Below, one piece after another: positions 11,306 to 19,696 of a stretch of 64,000 nt of DNA (the stretch's first letter is position 1; the number at the start of each line of letters is the position of its first letter). A program made the translations under genes and the position numbers. The notes under the pieces were generated by a model that searched no databases, was not told where the DNA came from, and saw only the letters and a program-made list of their open reading frames with translations. This DNA is from CAZCAC01 sp964496575 (GTDB taxonomy: Bacteria; Planctomycetota; UBA1135; GCA-002686595). The DNA is taken from the NCBI GenBank assembly GCA_964496575.1, contig CAZCAC010000005.1, positions 1 to 64,000 on the forward strand. The letters are read 5' to 3'.

Positions 11306-11463
11306 CTGCTGGAGCTCCGTTGGAATGTCCGTGCGCGGAGATTAGCCGGAAACGCCACGCGGACGGACTCATATCCCCTTTCGATAGGTCCGCCGCCCCT
11401 CCCTTAGCCGTCTCTCCGTTCCGAGACCGGACTTGGGTCTGGTCGGGAACGCCTCGAGCCCGC

Positions 11464-11469
11464 TACACT
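11464..11469 (+). promoter_or_regulatory. Candidate -10 element for the glutaminyl cyclase-like gene
   Basis: TACACT lies 10 nt before the ATG at 11480. With the usual -10 to +1 distance the transcript would begin about 4 nt before the start codon. No good -35 match is visible at 16-18 nt. One of several such short-leader arrangements in the window. Confidence 0.35.
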
Positions 11470-11479
11470 CGCCTACCCG

Positions 11480-12457
11480 ATGTCGCCCCGATTCGTCCCG
11501 TTCGCCCTCCTGGGGGTCTTCCTGCTCGCCTCGGCGGCCTGCCAGCGAGGAGGAGACGACGATCCCCCGCCCAACGCCCCTCCGCCCGCCTCGAAGCCCC
11601 TCCGGTTCGACGCGGACCGCGCGTGGCGCGACCTCCTGGCCCAGGTCGACCTGGGCCCCCGCCCCAGCGGCTCGAGCGCCAACGGGGCGCTGCGCAGCTT
11701 CCTGGTGGCCGAGCTGGAGGAGATCGACCTTTCCCCGATCCGGGAGAGCTTCGTCGCCCGGGGCACCCCGGCCGGGGACATCTCGATGGAGAACGTCTAC
11801 GCCGACTTCGAGGGACAGCCCCGCGCGGGGGGAGCCCCCGCGCCGATGCTGATCCTCGGTGCCCACTTCGATACCAAGCGGCAACCGTACCCCTTCGTCG
11901 GCGCCAACGACGGCGCGTCGGAGACCGCCGTGCTCCTCGAGCTGGCCCGGGCGATCGCCAAGGGTCCCCCCCGGGCCGTCACCTACCGCTTCCTGTTCCT
12001 CGACGGAGAGGAGGCGATCCGCGAGGAGTGGATCGATCCCGACAACCGCTACGGCTCGCGCCACCACGTCAAGAAGCTGACCCAGACGATGGGAGCGCTG
12101 AGGCGGGTGCGGGCGTTCGTCCTGATCGACATGGTCGGGGACATGGATCTGCAGCTGGAGCGCGACTCCTATTCGGACCGCAAGCTGCTCGCGCTGTTCA
12201 CCACCACCGCCACCGAGCTGGGGATGAACGACCTCTTCGCGAAGTACTCGACGCCGATCAAGGACGACCACCTGTCGTTCATCGAGTTCGGGATACCCTC
12301 GGTCGACCTGATCGATCTCCGCTACGGGGGGCCGGGGAATCCGTGGTGGCACAGCCCGCAGGACGTGGTCGAGAACTGCTCCCAGGAGAGCCTCGCGAAG
12401 GTCGGGAAGCTGGTGCTGGCGACGTTGCCGAAGCTCGAGGCGGCCTACGGGAAGTAG
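11480..12457 (+). CDS. Secreted lipoprotein, glutaminyl-peptide cyclotransferase-like M28 metalloenzyme
   Basis: This 325-aa protein starts with a lipoprotein signal peptide ending in the lipobox LASAAC (Cys about residue 23), so it should be membrane-anchored outside the cytoplasm. The body is an M28-type fold with single-zinc glutaminyl-cyclase features: LGAHFDTKRQPYPFVGAND (zinc Asp), FLFLDGEEAIREEW (Glu), YGSRHHVKKLTQ, IDMVGDMDLQLERDS and WWHSPQDVVENC (His). Glutaminyl cyclases convert N-terminal Gln to pyroglutamate; a related M28 aminopeptidase activity cannot be excluded. It is divergent from prkA and ends just before a large palindrome. Confidence 0.85.
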   Translation: MSPRFVPFALLGVFLLASAACQRGGDDDPPPNAPPPASKPLRFDADRAWRDLLAQVDLGPRPSGSSANGALRSFLVAELEEIDLSPIRESFVARGTPAGDISMENVYADFEGQPRAGGAPAPMLILGAHFDTKRQPYPFVGANDGASETAVLLELARAIAKGPPRAVTYRFLFLDGEEAIREEWIDPDNRYGSRHHVKKLTQTMGALRRVRAFVLIDMVGDMDLQLERDSYSDRKLLALFTTTATELGMNDLFAKYSTPIKDDHLSFIEFGIPSVDLIDLRYGGPGNPWWHSPQDVVENCSQESLAKVGKLVLATLPKLEAAYGK

Positions 12458-12529
12458 GCGGCGAGGTCGCAGAGAAGCGCTGTCGGGGGAATCGCGCTGA
12501 TCGCTTCCTACCGCCCGGGTGGTGATACC

Positions 12530-12744
12530 GTTCGGACAACCAGGGTTGAACCACAGAGGACACAGAGTTCACAGAGAGGAGAAGAAGAGCCAGAAACAGA
12601 AGCAGAGAAAGATAACTATCAGAAGAAGAACCGGCGAAGCCGGTTCTTCTTCTGGTAATTATCTTATTCTGGTTCTGCTTCTGGCTCTTCTTCTCCTCTC
12701 TGTGAACTCTGTGTCCTCTGTGGTTCAACTCTGGTTGTCCGAAC
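12530..12744. repeat. 215-bp near-perfect palindrome carrying the ACCACAGAGGACACAGAG motif
   Basis: Two arms of about 106 bp face each other around a 3-nt GAA loop centred at 12637, with roughly seven mismatches between arms. Each arm starts GTTCGGACAACCAG, continues through ACCACAGAGGACACAGAG, and ends in AGAAGAAGAACCGGC. The purine-rich arms read through as nonsense peptides in both directions and are much less GC-rich than the neighbours. It lies between convergent genes (glutaminyl cyclase-like and smc), so it could end transcription both ways. The CACAGAGGACACAGAG motif recurs between genes in many unrelated environmental bacteria (general knowledge), so a non-autonomous mobile repeat is likely. 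Confidence 0.85.
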
Positions 12745-12800
12745 CGTGCAGTGGTCGCAACGCCATCGGCGCGAATAGCGCCAGACTCGTCTCGGGCAAA

Positions 12801-15800
12801 TCAACCCGTCGATGCACTTTCCTCTTCCGGTTCCTCTTCCAGCCGAGATGGCTCGGGGTCGATCCGAGTCTCGCCCGAGGGCTCGAACCCAGCAGGGACG
12901 AGCTCCACGATCGGCTCACCCGACTCGGCGTCGACCGCCCGCGTCTCCTCGACGGCCACTACTGGTTCGGGCTCCATCGAGGTCTCTTCCACCGCGACCG
13001 GCTCGGGCTCTACGGACGCCTCCTCCGCATCGACCGGTTCGGGTTCCGCGGGAGGTTCCGCGGCCACGAGCGGTTCCGATTCCTCCAGAGGCTCCTCGCC
13101 GGCCTCCTCCGCCTCCCGGGTCTCGGTGACTCCCGCCACGTCGGGCACGAACTCGTCGACCTCCTCGAGCGAGACGCTGACCTGGCGGCTGACGCCCTTG
13201 ACCTGCATCGTCACCCCGTAGAGGCTCTCGCACGCCGCCATCGTGCCCTTGTTGTGGGTGACGATGACGAACTGCGTCGAGGTGCGGAAGCGGGCCAGCA
13301 GCGCGAGGAAGCGCTGGATGTTCGCCTCGTCGAGCGCGGCATCGACCTCGTCGAGCACGCAGAAGGGACTCGGCCGCGCCTCGAAGACGGCGAAGAGCAG
13401 CGCAAGCGCGGTCATCGTGCGCTGGCCGCCTGAGAGCAGGCCGATCGGCAGCATCTCCCGGCCGGGCGGGCGCGCGGTGATCTCGACCCCCGCCTCCAGG
13501 ACCGGCTCGCCCTCGGCGAGCTGGACGTCCGCCTTGCCGCCGCCGAAGAGCTGGCGGAAGACGAGCTGGAAGTTGGCGCGAACCTCCTCGAAGGTGTCGA
13601 CGAAGAGCCGCTCGCTCTCCTCCTCGATCTTCTTCAGGGTGTCGGCGAGGCCGCGCCGCGAGCGGACGAGGTCGCCGATCTGGGTCTCCATGAACTCGAG
13701 CCGGCCACCGACCTCCTCGAGCTCGCCGAGCGCCTCGACGTTGACCGGACCCAGGCGGTCGAGCTGGGAGCGCAGTGCGGCGACCCGCTCTTCCAGGGCG
13801 GCCATGGCGCTCCCGTCGCGCAGCTCCTCCTCGAACTCGAAGCCGATGAGCAGCGTGGCCACTTCCAGCGAGAGCTCCTCCTCGGTGCGGCGCTCGATCT
13901 CCTCGCGCGCCAGGCCGATCCGCTGTTCCTCCAGCCGCACCTCCGACAGGTCGGAGCTGCGCTGCTCGAGCTGACGGGTCACCGCGTCGCGGTCGCTGCG
14001 CAGCGCGTCCAGCGCCTGATCGGTCGACCGGCCCCGTTCGCGCGCGACGCGCAGCTTCTCCTCGACCGCCTCGCGCTGCTCGCAGAGCTCCCCGCTGCGG
14101 CGGGCGAGCTCGACGCTCTCCTCGGCGCCGACCCGCGCGCTCTCGGAAGCCTCGCGCGAGAGTCGCTTCGCCCGCTCCACTTCCGCCTGGTTCTCCTCGC
14201 GCACCCGGCGCAGGTCGCGCAGGCGGCGATCGAGACCCTCGATCTGCTCCTCCAGTCGCGTCAGCTCGATCCGCGAGTGGCCCTCGGCCCGCGCGCTCTC
14301 GTCGCGCTCCTCCTCCAGCACCTGCCGGCGGTTCTCTAGCTCCTGGAGCGTCTCGTTCTCCCGCTCGAAGGCGGTCCGGACCTCCTCCTCCTTGTGCGCC
14401 GCGTCCACGAGGTCCTGCTCGAGCCGCTCCCGCTCGGCGATCACCCCGGCGCTCTCCTTCTCCAGGAGCTCGAAGGACGCGGTGAGGTCGCGGGCGCGCA
14501 CCTGGGTCGTGCGCAGGTGTCCCTGCGCCACGCTCAGCTCGTCGCGGCGACTGGCGAGCTCCAGGGAAGCCTGCTCGAGGCTCGCGCCGAGCTCCCCGCG
14601 GCGGTCGCGCGAGGAATGGAGGTCGCGCTCCAGTCGACGTGCCTCCCGCTCCAGCTCCTCGACCTCGCGCTGCAGCTCCGCCGCGCTCGCGCGGCGCCCC
14701 ACCGCGCCCTGGGCGAAGGTGCGCTGCCCCGCCACCAGCCCCGCGGCGTCGACCAGCTCTCCTTCGGGAGTGACGCAACACCAGCTCGGCGCCAGCCGGA
14801 CGACCTCGATCGCGGTGTCGACGTCGCGGACCAGCAAGACGCCGCCGCACATCGCCTCGGCGACGGGCTGGAAGATCAGCTCGCACTCGATCTCTGCGGT
14901 GAGGTCGCCGAGGACCCGCCAGGCGAGTTCCCGCGGAAGCTCGGGCCGCTCGAGGGGTTCGACATCGCCGAGACCGCCGAGCACGCAGAGCGCGGCTTGC
15001 CCCTCCGCCTGCTCCGCGAGCCAGCCGGTCACCTTCTGCGCGGTCGTCGGCGAGACCACCACCAGCGCCTGGGAACGCTCGGCGAGAACCGCGTCCAGCG
15101 CCCGCGCGTACTCCGTCCCGATGGTGAGGTGGTCGGCGAGCATCCCGACCAGGTGCTCGGACGCGCAAGGGCCGTTCCCGTCCTCGACCGCGTCCAGCAC
15201 CGCGCGGGCACCGGCGCCGAGATCCTCGAGCTCGCGATCGCGGTCCAGCAGCGACTCGATGCGACTCGCCCGCCGGGCGATCTCCACCTCCAGGCGCGTG
15301 CTGCGCGCCTCGGCCCGCTCGATCTCCTCCGTCACCCCGCCGAGGCGCGTGCGCGCCTCCTCGACGACCGTCTCCGAACGCCACAGCGCCTCCTCGGCCC
15401 CGGCGACCTGCTCGGTGGTGCGCTCCTCCTCGGCGCGCACCTCGGCGAGCAGCTCGCGAGCCTCGTCGAGACGATCGGAGACGCGCAGGAAGCGCTCCTC
15501 GGTCGGCCCGCGCGAGTCCTCCAGGTGACGTAGCGTGTTCTGCGCCCCGGTCTTCTCGTGCAGGCAGTTCAGGAGGCGATCGTTCTGCTCCTCGATGGTG
15601 GCGCGGAACTCGTTGTAGCTCCTGACCAGGGTGCGTCGCTGCCTGCCGCGCTCCTCGGCGGTCGTACGGACGCCCTCCACTTCCGAGTCGAGCGCGGCCT
15701 TCTGCTCCTCCAGCACCGCCAGCTCGCGCGCGCGCTCGGTGAGTTGCTCACCCAGCTCGTTGGCGCGCAGCTCCTCGTCGGTCGCCGAGACCTCCCAGCC

Positions 15801-16739
15801 CTTGACGCGCGACAGCAGCTGCTCCCGCCGCTCGGTGAGCGCGCGGGCGTCCCCTTCCAGTCCCGACGCCTCGCGCCCGAGGTTCTCCACCAGGGCGGAG
15901 ATCTCCGCCCGGACCCCCTCGAGCCTCGCGATCTCCTCGTCGGAGCCCTCGCGCTGCCCGCGCATCCGCTCCAGCTGACCCTCCAGCTCGGCGACGGTCA
16001 GCGCGCACCCTTCCAGCTCTCCGCCGAGCTGGTGGAGCTGGTGCTTGACCAGGCGCGTCTTCAGCGTCTCCCACTCCTCCTTGGCGGTGACGTAGCGCTC
16101 GGCCTTGCCGGCCTGGATCTTCAGCGAACGGACGCGGGAGCGCAGCTCGCCGGTCACGTCCTCCAGCCTGGCGAGGTCCTGCTCGACGCGCGCCAGGCGC
16201 AGCTCGGTCTCGTGCTTGCGCTGGCGGTAGCGGCTGATCCCCGCCGCCTCCTCGAAGATCCGCCGGCGGTCGATCGGGTTCGCGGAGAGCACCGCGTCGA
16301 TCCGTCCCTGCTCCAGCACCGCGTACCCGCGGCTGCCCAGGCCGGTGTCGAAGAGCATCTCCTTGATGTCCTTCAAGCGCACCTTCTGCCCGTCGATCAG
16401 GTACTCCCCCTCACCGCCCTTGAAGACGCGCCGCGTGACGGAGATCTCCGCGCCGCGGTCCTCGACCACGCCGGAGTGGTTGTCGAGCACGATGGTGCCC
16501 TCGGCGATCGACATCGAGGGTCGGCTGACGCAACCCTTGAAGATGACGTCGGTCATCTCCTTGCCTCGCATCGACGTCGGGCGCTGCTCGCCGAGCACCC
16601 AGCGCACGGCGTCGACGACGTTGCTCTTCCCGCACCCGTTGGGTCCGACGATGCCGGTCAGGGTGTCATCGCCGAACTCGAAGACGGTGCGGTCGGCGAA
16701 GGACTTGAACCCGAAGAGCTCGAGGCGATGTAGGCGCAT
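12801..16739 (-). CDS. smc: Chromosome segregation protein SMC with long acidic tail
   Basis: I start the gene at the ATG at 16739 (MRLHRLELFGFKSFADRTVF), 19 nt after the upstream stop. A longer frame would add 120 Arg/Pro-rich residues overlapping that gene. The 1312-aa product has Walker A GPNGCGKSN (residues 32-40), long coiled coils, a hinge near 500-650, the ABC signature LLSGGQRTMTALALLFA and Walker B FCVLDEVDAALDEAN. SMC dimers condense and segregate chromosomes with ScpA and ScpB, neither encoded here. Bacterial SMCs are usually near 1190 aa. The extra length is a C-terminal tail of about 115 residues rich in Glu, Pro and Val with loose EPEPVxxEE repeats, of unknown role. Confidence 0.95.
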   Translation of the reverse strand: MRLHRLELFGFKSFADRTVFEFGDDTLTGIVGPNGCGKSNVVDAVRWVLGEQRPTSMRGKEMTDVIFKGCVSRPSMSIAEGTIVLDNHSGVVEDRGAEISVTRRVFKGGEGEYLIDGQKVRLKDIKEMLFDTGLGSRGYAVLEQGRIDAVLSANPIDRRRIFEEAAGISRYRQRKHETELRLARVEQDLARLEDVTGELRSRVRSLKIQAGKAERYVTAKEEWETLKTRLVKHQLHQLGGELEGCALTVAELEGQLERMRGQREGSDEEIARLEGVRAEISALVENLGREASGLEGDARALTERREQLLSRVKGWEVSATDEELRANELGEQLTERARELAVLEEQKAALDSEVEGVRTTAEERGRQRRTLVRSYNEFRATIEEQNDRLLNCLHEKTGAQNTLRHLEDSRGPTEERFLRVSDRLDEARELLAEVRAEEERTTEQVAGAEEALWRSETVVEEARTRLGGVTEEIERAEARSTRLEVEIARRASRIESLLDRDRELEDLGAGARAVLDAVEDGNGPCASEHLVGMLADHLTIGTEYARALDAVLAERSQALVVVSPTTAQKVTGWLAEQAEGQAALCVLGGLGDVEPLERPELPRELAWRVLGDLTAEIECELIFQPVAEAMCGGVLLVRDVDTAIEVVRLAPSWCCVTPEGELVDAAGLVAGQRTFAQGAVGRRASAAELQREVEELEREARRLERDLHSSRDRRGELGASLEQASLELASRRDELSVAQGHLRTTQVRARDLTASFELLEKESAGVIAERERLEQDLVDAAHKEEEVRTAFERENETLQELENRRQVLEEERDESARAEGHSRIELTRLEEQIEGLDRRLRDLRRVREENQAEVERAKRLSREASESARVGAEESVELARRSGELCEQREAVEEKLRVARERGRSTDQALDALRSDRDAVTRQLEQRSSDLSEVRLEEQRIGLAREEIERRTEEELSLEVATLLIGFEFEEELRDGSAMAALEERVAALRSQLDRLGPVNVEALGELEEVGGRLEFMETQIGDLVRSRRGLADTLKKIEEESERLFVDTFEEVRANFQLVFRQLFGGGKADVQLAEGEPVLEAGVEITARPPGREMLPIGLLSGGQRTMTALALLFAVFEARPSPFCVLDEVDAALDEANIQRFLALLARFRTSTQFVIVTHNKGTMAACESLYGVTMQVKGVSRQVSVSLEEVDEFVPDVAGVTETREAEEAGEEPLEESEPLVAAEPPAEPEPVDAEEASVEPEPVAVEETSMEPEPVVAVEETRAVDAESGEPIVELVPAGFEPSGETRIDPEPSRLEEEPEEESASTG

Positions 16740-16758
16740 GTAGTGCGAGAAGAAGAAG

Positions 16759-18894
16759 TCAGGAAACCCGCGGCGAACGAGGGGGAGGCGAGTCGAGCGA
16801 GAAGAGGGGCGCGGCCGCGCCGGAGCGGGGGTCTTCGTCCGGAGCGGCGTGCTGACCGGCCCGCGCGCGGTGGAAGTGCTCCCAGGCCTCGAGCCGACCG
16901 GTGTCGCCGGCGCCGGTCGCGCCGGGCTCCGGCGGAAACCAGGGGCCGACGGGGACCGTCGCCAGGAGCGCGGCCTGGTCGGCGCCCGGTCGAGCACCCG
17001 GCCGGGGATCGAGGTGGTAACCGCAACTGACCGAGGCTCGTCGCCCTTCGGTGGCCGCGGCCGAGCCGAACAGGAGCCCCTGCCGAGTGCGCGGCGCACC
17101 GCTGTCCAGGCGGGCGAAGCGCAGCGCGGCCTCCTCGGTGAAGAAGGGGGTGAGGGTCACGCACAGTCCGCGGTCGGCGGCGAAGCGGCGGGACGCGTCC
17201 GAGATCAGGCCGAGCAGCCGCGAGCCCTGCTCGGGACGCAGCTCGCCGTCGCCGAGCAACCGCAACGCCTCAGCGAGCCCCACCGGGGCCAGCGCGTACG
17301 CGACCCGACCGCGCGCCTCGCCGGAGCGGGCGTTGCGCAGGTCGCGCTGGAAGTGGGCGAGCTGCACGAGCGCGTCGACGGCCTGCTCGACCAGGCGGGC
17401 GAGGCTCTCGAGAACCAGCTCCTCGCGCCATGGCCCCGCGCGGAAGGCGAGCCGGGTGAGGTTGAGCGCCACGAGCCCGCCGCAGGCGAGCGCGCCCTGC
17501 TCGCGGCCGCGGCGCCGGCAGGCGGGACCGGCGAAGCTCTCGCCGGCCCGGCTCCAGGTCGGCCGCAGGTGACCGCTGCGCAGGAGCGACTCGACGGGGG
17601 AGCGCAGCTCCGCGGAGCCCCGCAGCAGCGTGGCCAGCTCCTCCCCGTCGAGGAACAGCCGCGGCAGGTGCGTGAGCTGCGCTCCGGCGACCAGGTCGGC
17701 CAGCTCGGTGACGAGGCGGGTGGTGAGGACCGAGGTGCGCGCGGCGATCCCCGAGAGATCGATCCGTCGTCCGCTCGCCCGGGCCACGGCGGAGAGGGCC
17801 GCCAGCCAGCCGCCGAGCGAACCACCGCCTTCCCCGCGCGAGGCGCGGGCCAGGGGCTGCAGCGAGGTGGCGGGCGCCTCGAGCACCACGCCGCGCGAGA
17901 CGCTGCCGCAGAGGGCGGCGAGCTCCTCCAGGAGATCGAACGCGGCGCGCACGCCGGGCGAGCCGCGCAGGAGCAGATCGCAGGGTACCGTCTGCACGAG
18001 GTGCAGGTGCGGAGCACGCGGGTCCTCGAGGTGGAAGTCACCGGCGAAGTGGCTCTCGGTATGGCGCTCCTCGAAGACGTCGGTCAACGCGTAGCGGCGC
18101 AGCAGCTCCCCCCCGAGCACCCCGCCGACGCTGCGCTCGGCGATGCAGTCGGCGCCGGAGCGCACGCGTTCGGGAAGGAAGGACGAGGGTCCGCCCTGCA
18201 GCAGGCTGCGCAGGTCGTGGCGGGGCACCGCGACCGGCTCGTGCCGAGCGAGCGCGGCCGAGAGCCCGGTGGCGACCAGCTCGTTGTCGACCAGCTCGCG
18301 GATCAGGGCGGTCGAGATCCGCTTCAGACCGGACGAGACGACACGTCGCTCGACGCGCAACGCGACCTCCTCCGCCTGGCTGCGGGAGAGGTCCGCCTCG
18401 TGCACCAGCGCGGCGACGATGCGGCTCTTGCTCCAGGGGAAGATCCCCTCCGCCTCGCGCACGCGGACGTTGCCCAGGATCCCCGCGGCGCGGCGACCGA
18501 GGTCGTCGCCGTCGAGGGAGTCGCGGGCCCGGCTCCTCCGATCGCGGTAGAGGATGTAGGCCTTGGCCACGGCGGCGTGACCGAGCTCGATCAGACCGAT
18601 CTCCACCAGGTCCTGGATCTCCTCGATGTCGGGGATCGCCTCGACCTGGGTGGTCTCCGGCCCGCGCTCCTCCGCGTCCCCCGCGAAGATCCCGGCCTCC
18701 CCCTTCCCGGGCCCCGGCCCGGTCCAGGCGTAGCGGCGGCGCAGGGCCAGCTCGACCAGCTCCGCGACCTCCCCGGCGAACGCGGGGTCGTCCTCCCCCA
18801 CGGCGACCTGGGCGGCCAGCACCGCGTCGCGGATCTTCTCCTTCTCGAAGGGCACCTCGCGCCCGTCGCGCTTTCGAACCCGGCGGATGCTCAT
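16759..18894 (-). CDS. Divergent anaerobic ribonucleotide reductase (NrdD)-like protein with tandem ATP-cones
   Basis: The 711-aa protein opens with an ATP-cone (SIRRVRKRDGREVPFEKEKI, residues 1-25, to about 125). A second ATP-cone-like stretch covers about 145-230 (FPWSKSRIVAALVHEADLSR, LIRELVDNELVATGL). The rest resembles class III reductases: FAGDFHLEDPRAPHLHL, QTVPCDLLLRG (candidate catalytic Cys near 305), ACGGLVALNLTRLAFRAG (near 471) and SCGYHL (near 623), recalling the glycyl-radical RVCGYL. But that glycine lies about 90 residues from the C-terminus, there is no zinc-ribbon cysteine cluster before it, and no activase gene nrdG is present. It may be a degenerate or repurposed reductase. 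It sits between nrdR and smc on the same strand. Confidence 0.6.
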   Translation of the reverse strand: MSIRRVRKRDGREVPFEKEKIRDAVLAAQVAVGEDDPAFAGEVAELVELALRRRYAWTGPGPGKGEAGIFAGDAEERGPETTQVEAIPDIEEIQDLVEIGLIELGHAAVAKAYILYRDRRSRARDSLDGDDLGRRAAGILGNVRVREAEGIFPWSKSRIVAALVHEADLSRSQAEEVALRVERRVVSSGLKRISTALIRELVDNELVATGLSAALARHEPVAVPRHDLRSLLQGGPSSFLPERVRSGADCIAERSVGGVLGGELLRRYALTDVFEERHTESHFAGDFHLEDPRAPHLHLVQTVPCDLLLRGSPGVRAAFDLLEELAALCGSVSRGVVLEAPATSLQPLARASRGEGGGSLGGWLAALSAVARASGRRIDLSGIAARTSVLTTRLVTELADLVAGAQLTHLPRLFLDGEELATLLRGSAELRSPVESLLRSGHLRPTWSRAGESFAGPACRRRGREQGALACGGLVALNLTRLAFRAGPWREELVLESLARLVEQAVDALVQLAHFQRDLRNARSGEARGRVAYALAPVGLAEALRLLGDGELRPEQGSRLLGLISDASRRFAADRGLCVTLTPFFTEEAALRFARLDSGAPRTRQGLLFGSAAATEGRRASVSCGYHLDPRPGARPGADQAALLATVPVGPWFPPEPGATGAGDTGRLEAWEHFHRARAGQHAAPDEDPRSGAAAPLFSLDSPPPRSPRVS

Positions 18895-18934
18895 CGAGAT
18901 CTCCTCCGCGACGGCCGCGGCGAGGCGGCGCTCG

Positions 18935-19012
18935 GGGCCCCTCTCCCCGATCCGAGTTGGGCCCCTCTTCCCATTCCGGGTTGGGCCCCTCTTCCCATTC
19001 CGGGTTGGGCCA
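18935..19012. repeat. 24-bp tandem repeat in the leader of the NrdD-like gene
   Basis: Two exact units beginning GTTGGGCCCCTC (18956-18979 and 18980-19003) are followed by a 9-bp partial unit and preceded by a degenerate unit from 18935. The array fills most of the 139-nt gap between nrdR and the NrdD-like gene, 40-118 nt upstream of its start on the minus strand. Each unit contains the palindrome GGGCCC. Confidence 0.85.
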
Positions 19013-19033
19013 GTGCGACCGTTGCTTCGACCA

Positions 19034-19501
19034 TCACTCCTCCCCCGGACGGTCCTCCAGCATCGGCCTGAGCTCGTCGAGGAACTGCGCGACGTCGCGG
19101 AACTCCCGGTACACGCTGGCGAAGCGGATGTAGGCGACCGGATCGATCTGGCGCAGCTCGTCCATCACCAGCGAGCCGATCACCGAGCTCTCCACCTCGC
19201 GGTCGTACTCCTCGTGGATCCGGGCCTCGATGCGACCCGTCGCCTGGTCGAGGCTCTCGATCGGCACGGGGAGCTTCTCGCACGCGAGCACCATCCCGTT
19301 CAGGACCCGCTCGCGGTCGAAGCGCACCCGCTCGCCGCTCTTCTTGATCACCCGCAGCGGCGTCTCCTCGACGCGCTCGTAGGTGGTGTAGCGCAGGTAG
19401 CAGCTGAGGCACTCCCGGCGCCGGCGGATCACCGCGCCCTCTTGCGAGAGACGGGAGTCCACGACGCGGTCGTTGTCGTGCTTGCAGTGCGGGCACCTCA
19501 T
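19034..19501 (-). CDS. nrdR: Transcriptional repressor NrdR
   Basis: The ATG at 19501 gives the standard 155-aa NrdR (MRCPHCKHDNDRVVDSR). The N-terminal zinc ribbon is CPHC...CLSC (Cys 3, 6, 31, 34), with the DNA-contacting RRRRECLSC. An ATP-cone follows from about residue 46 (PLRVIKKSGERVRFDRERVL) and the protein closes with YIRFASVYREFRDVAQFLDEL. NrdR senses ATP/dATP through the cone and represses ribonucleotide reductase genes at paired NrdR boxes. It is the first gene of a minus-strand run with the NrdD-like protein and smc. A good NrdR-box match 65 nt upstream of its start indicates autoregulation. Confidence 0.97.
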   Translation of the reverse strand: MRCPHCKHDNDRVVDSRLSQEGAVIRRRRECLSCYLRYTTYERVEETPLRVIKKSGERVRFDRERVLNGMVLACEKLPVPIESLDQATGRIEARIHEEYDREVESSVIGSLVMDELRQIDPVAYIRFASVYREFRDVAQFLDELRPMLEDRPGEE

Positions 19502-19558
19502 GCGTGAAAGGAGCCGGTCCGCGCCTGCCTTTTCGCTGCGGGGCTCCGGCCAGAGGGC

Positions 19559-19587
19559 AGCAAACCACTCTAGATGTAGTGTGTCAA
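19559..19587 (-). promoter_or_regulatory. Candidate promoter of nrdR
   Basis: On the minus strand a perfect -35 TTGACA (19582-19587) is followed at 17 bp by a weak -10 TTTGCT (19559-19564). The NrdR-box match overlaps the last base of the -35 and fills most of the spacer, the arrangement expected for repression by promoter occlusion. The weak -10 makes the exact start site uncertain. Confidence 0.4.
19567..19582 (-). promoter_or_regulatory. Candidate NrdR box upstream of nrdR
   Basis: Read on the minus strand this is ACACTACATCTAGAGT. Against the general NrdR-box consensus acaCwAtATaTwGwgt it matches 14 of 16 positions. It lies 65 nt upstream of the nrdR ATG. NrdR normally binds two boxes about 31 bp apart; the only second candidate I see (an ACACCATT about 29 nt further upstream) is poor. 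Confidence 0.6.
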
Positions 19588-19696
19588 TGCAGGCAGGGTC
19601 GGGAATGGTGTGGTTCCCACCCCTGTTACCGATTGCGGGGAGTCCCGGGCAGGAGATCGAACCGGGCACCCGAAGTGGAGCGGCGGTGGCGACCCC

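Noticed and set aside
11345..11400. Inverted CGGAC...GTCCG flanking GATATGAG upstream of prkA as an operator
   Set aside because: The arms are only 5 bp in a GC-rich region and no promoter could be aligned with them.
12519..13433. Open frames beginning NHRGHRVHREEKKSQK that span the palindrome
   Set aside because: These are readings of the repeat arms, present in both directions, and they continue into antisense of smc.
16740..17099. N-terminal extension of smc by 120 residues
   Set aside because: It overlaps the NrdD-like gene and is Arg/Pro/Ser-rich, whereas MRLHRLELFGFKSF is the normal SMC N-terminus.
19640..19690. T-arm-like GGTTCGATC on the minus strand between mnmE and nrdR
   Set aside because: The flanking bases do not form the 5-bp T-stem or an acceptor stem.
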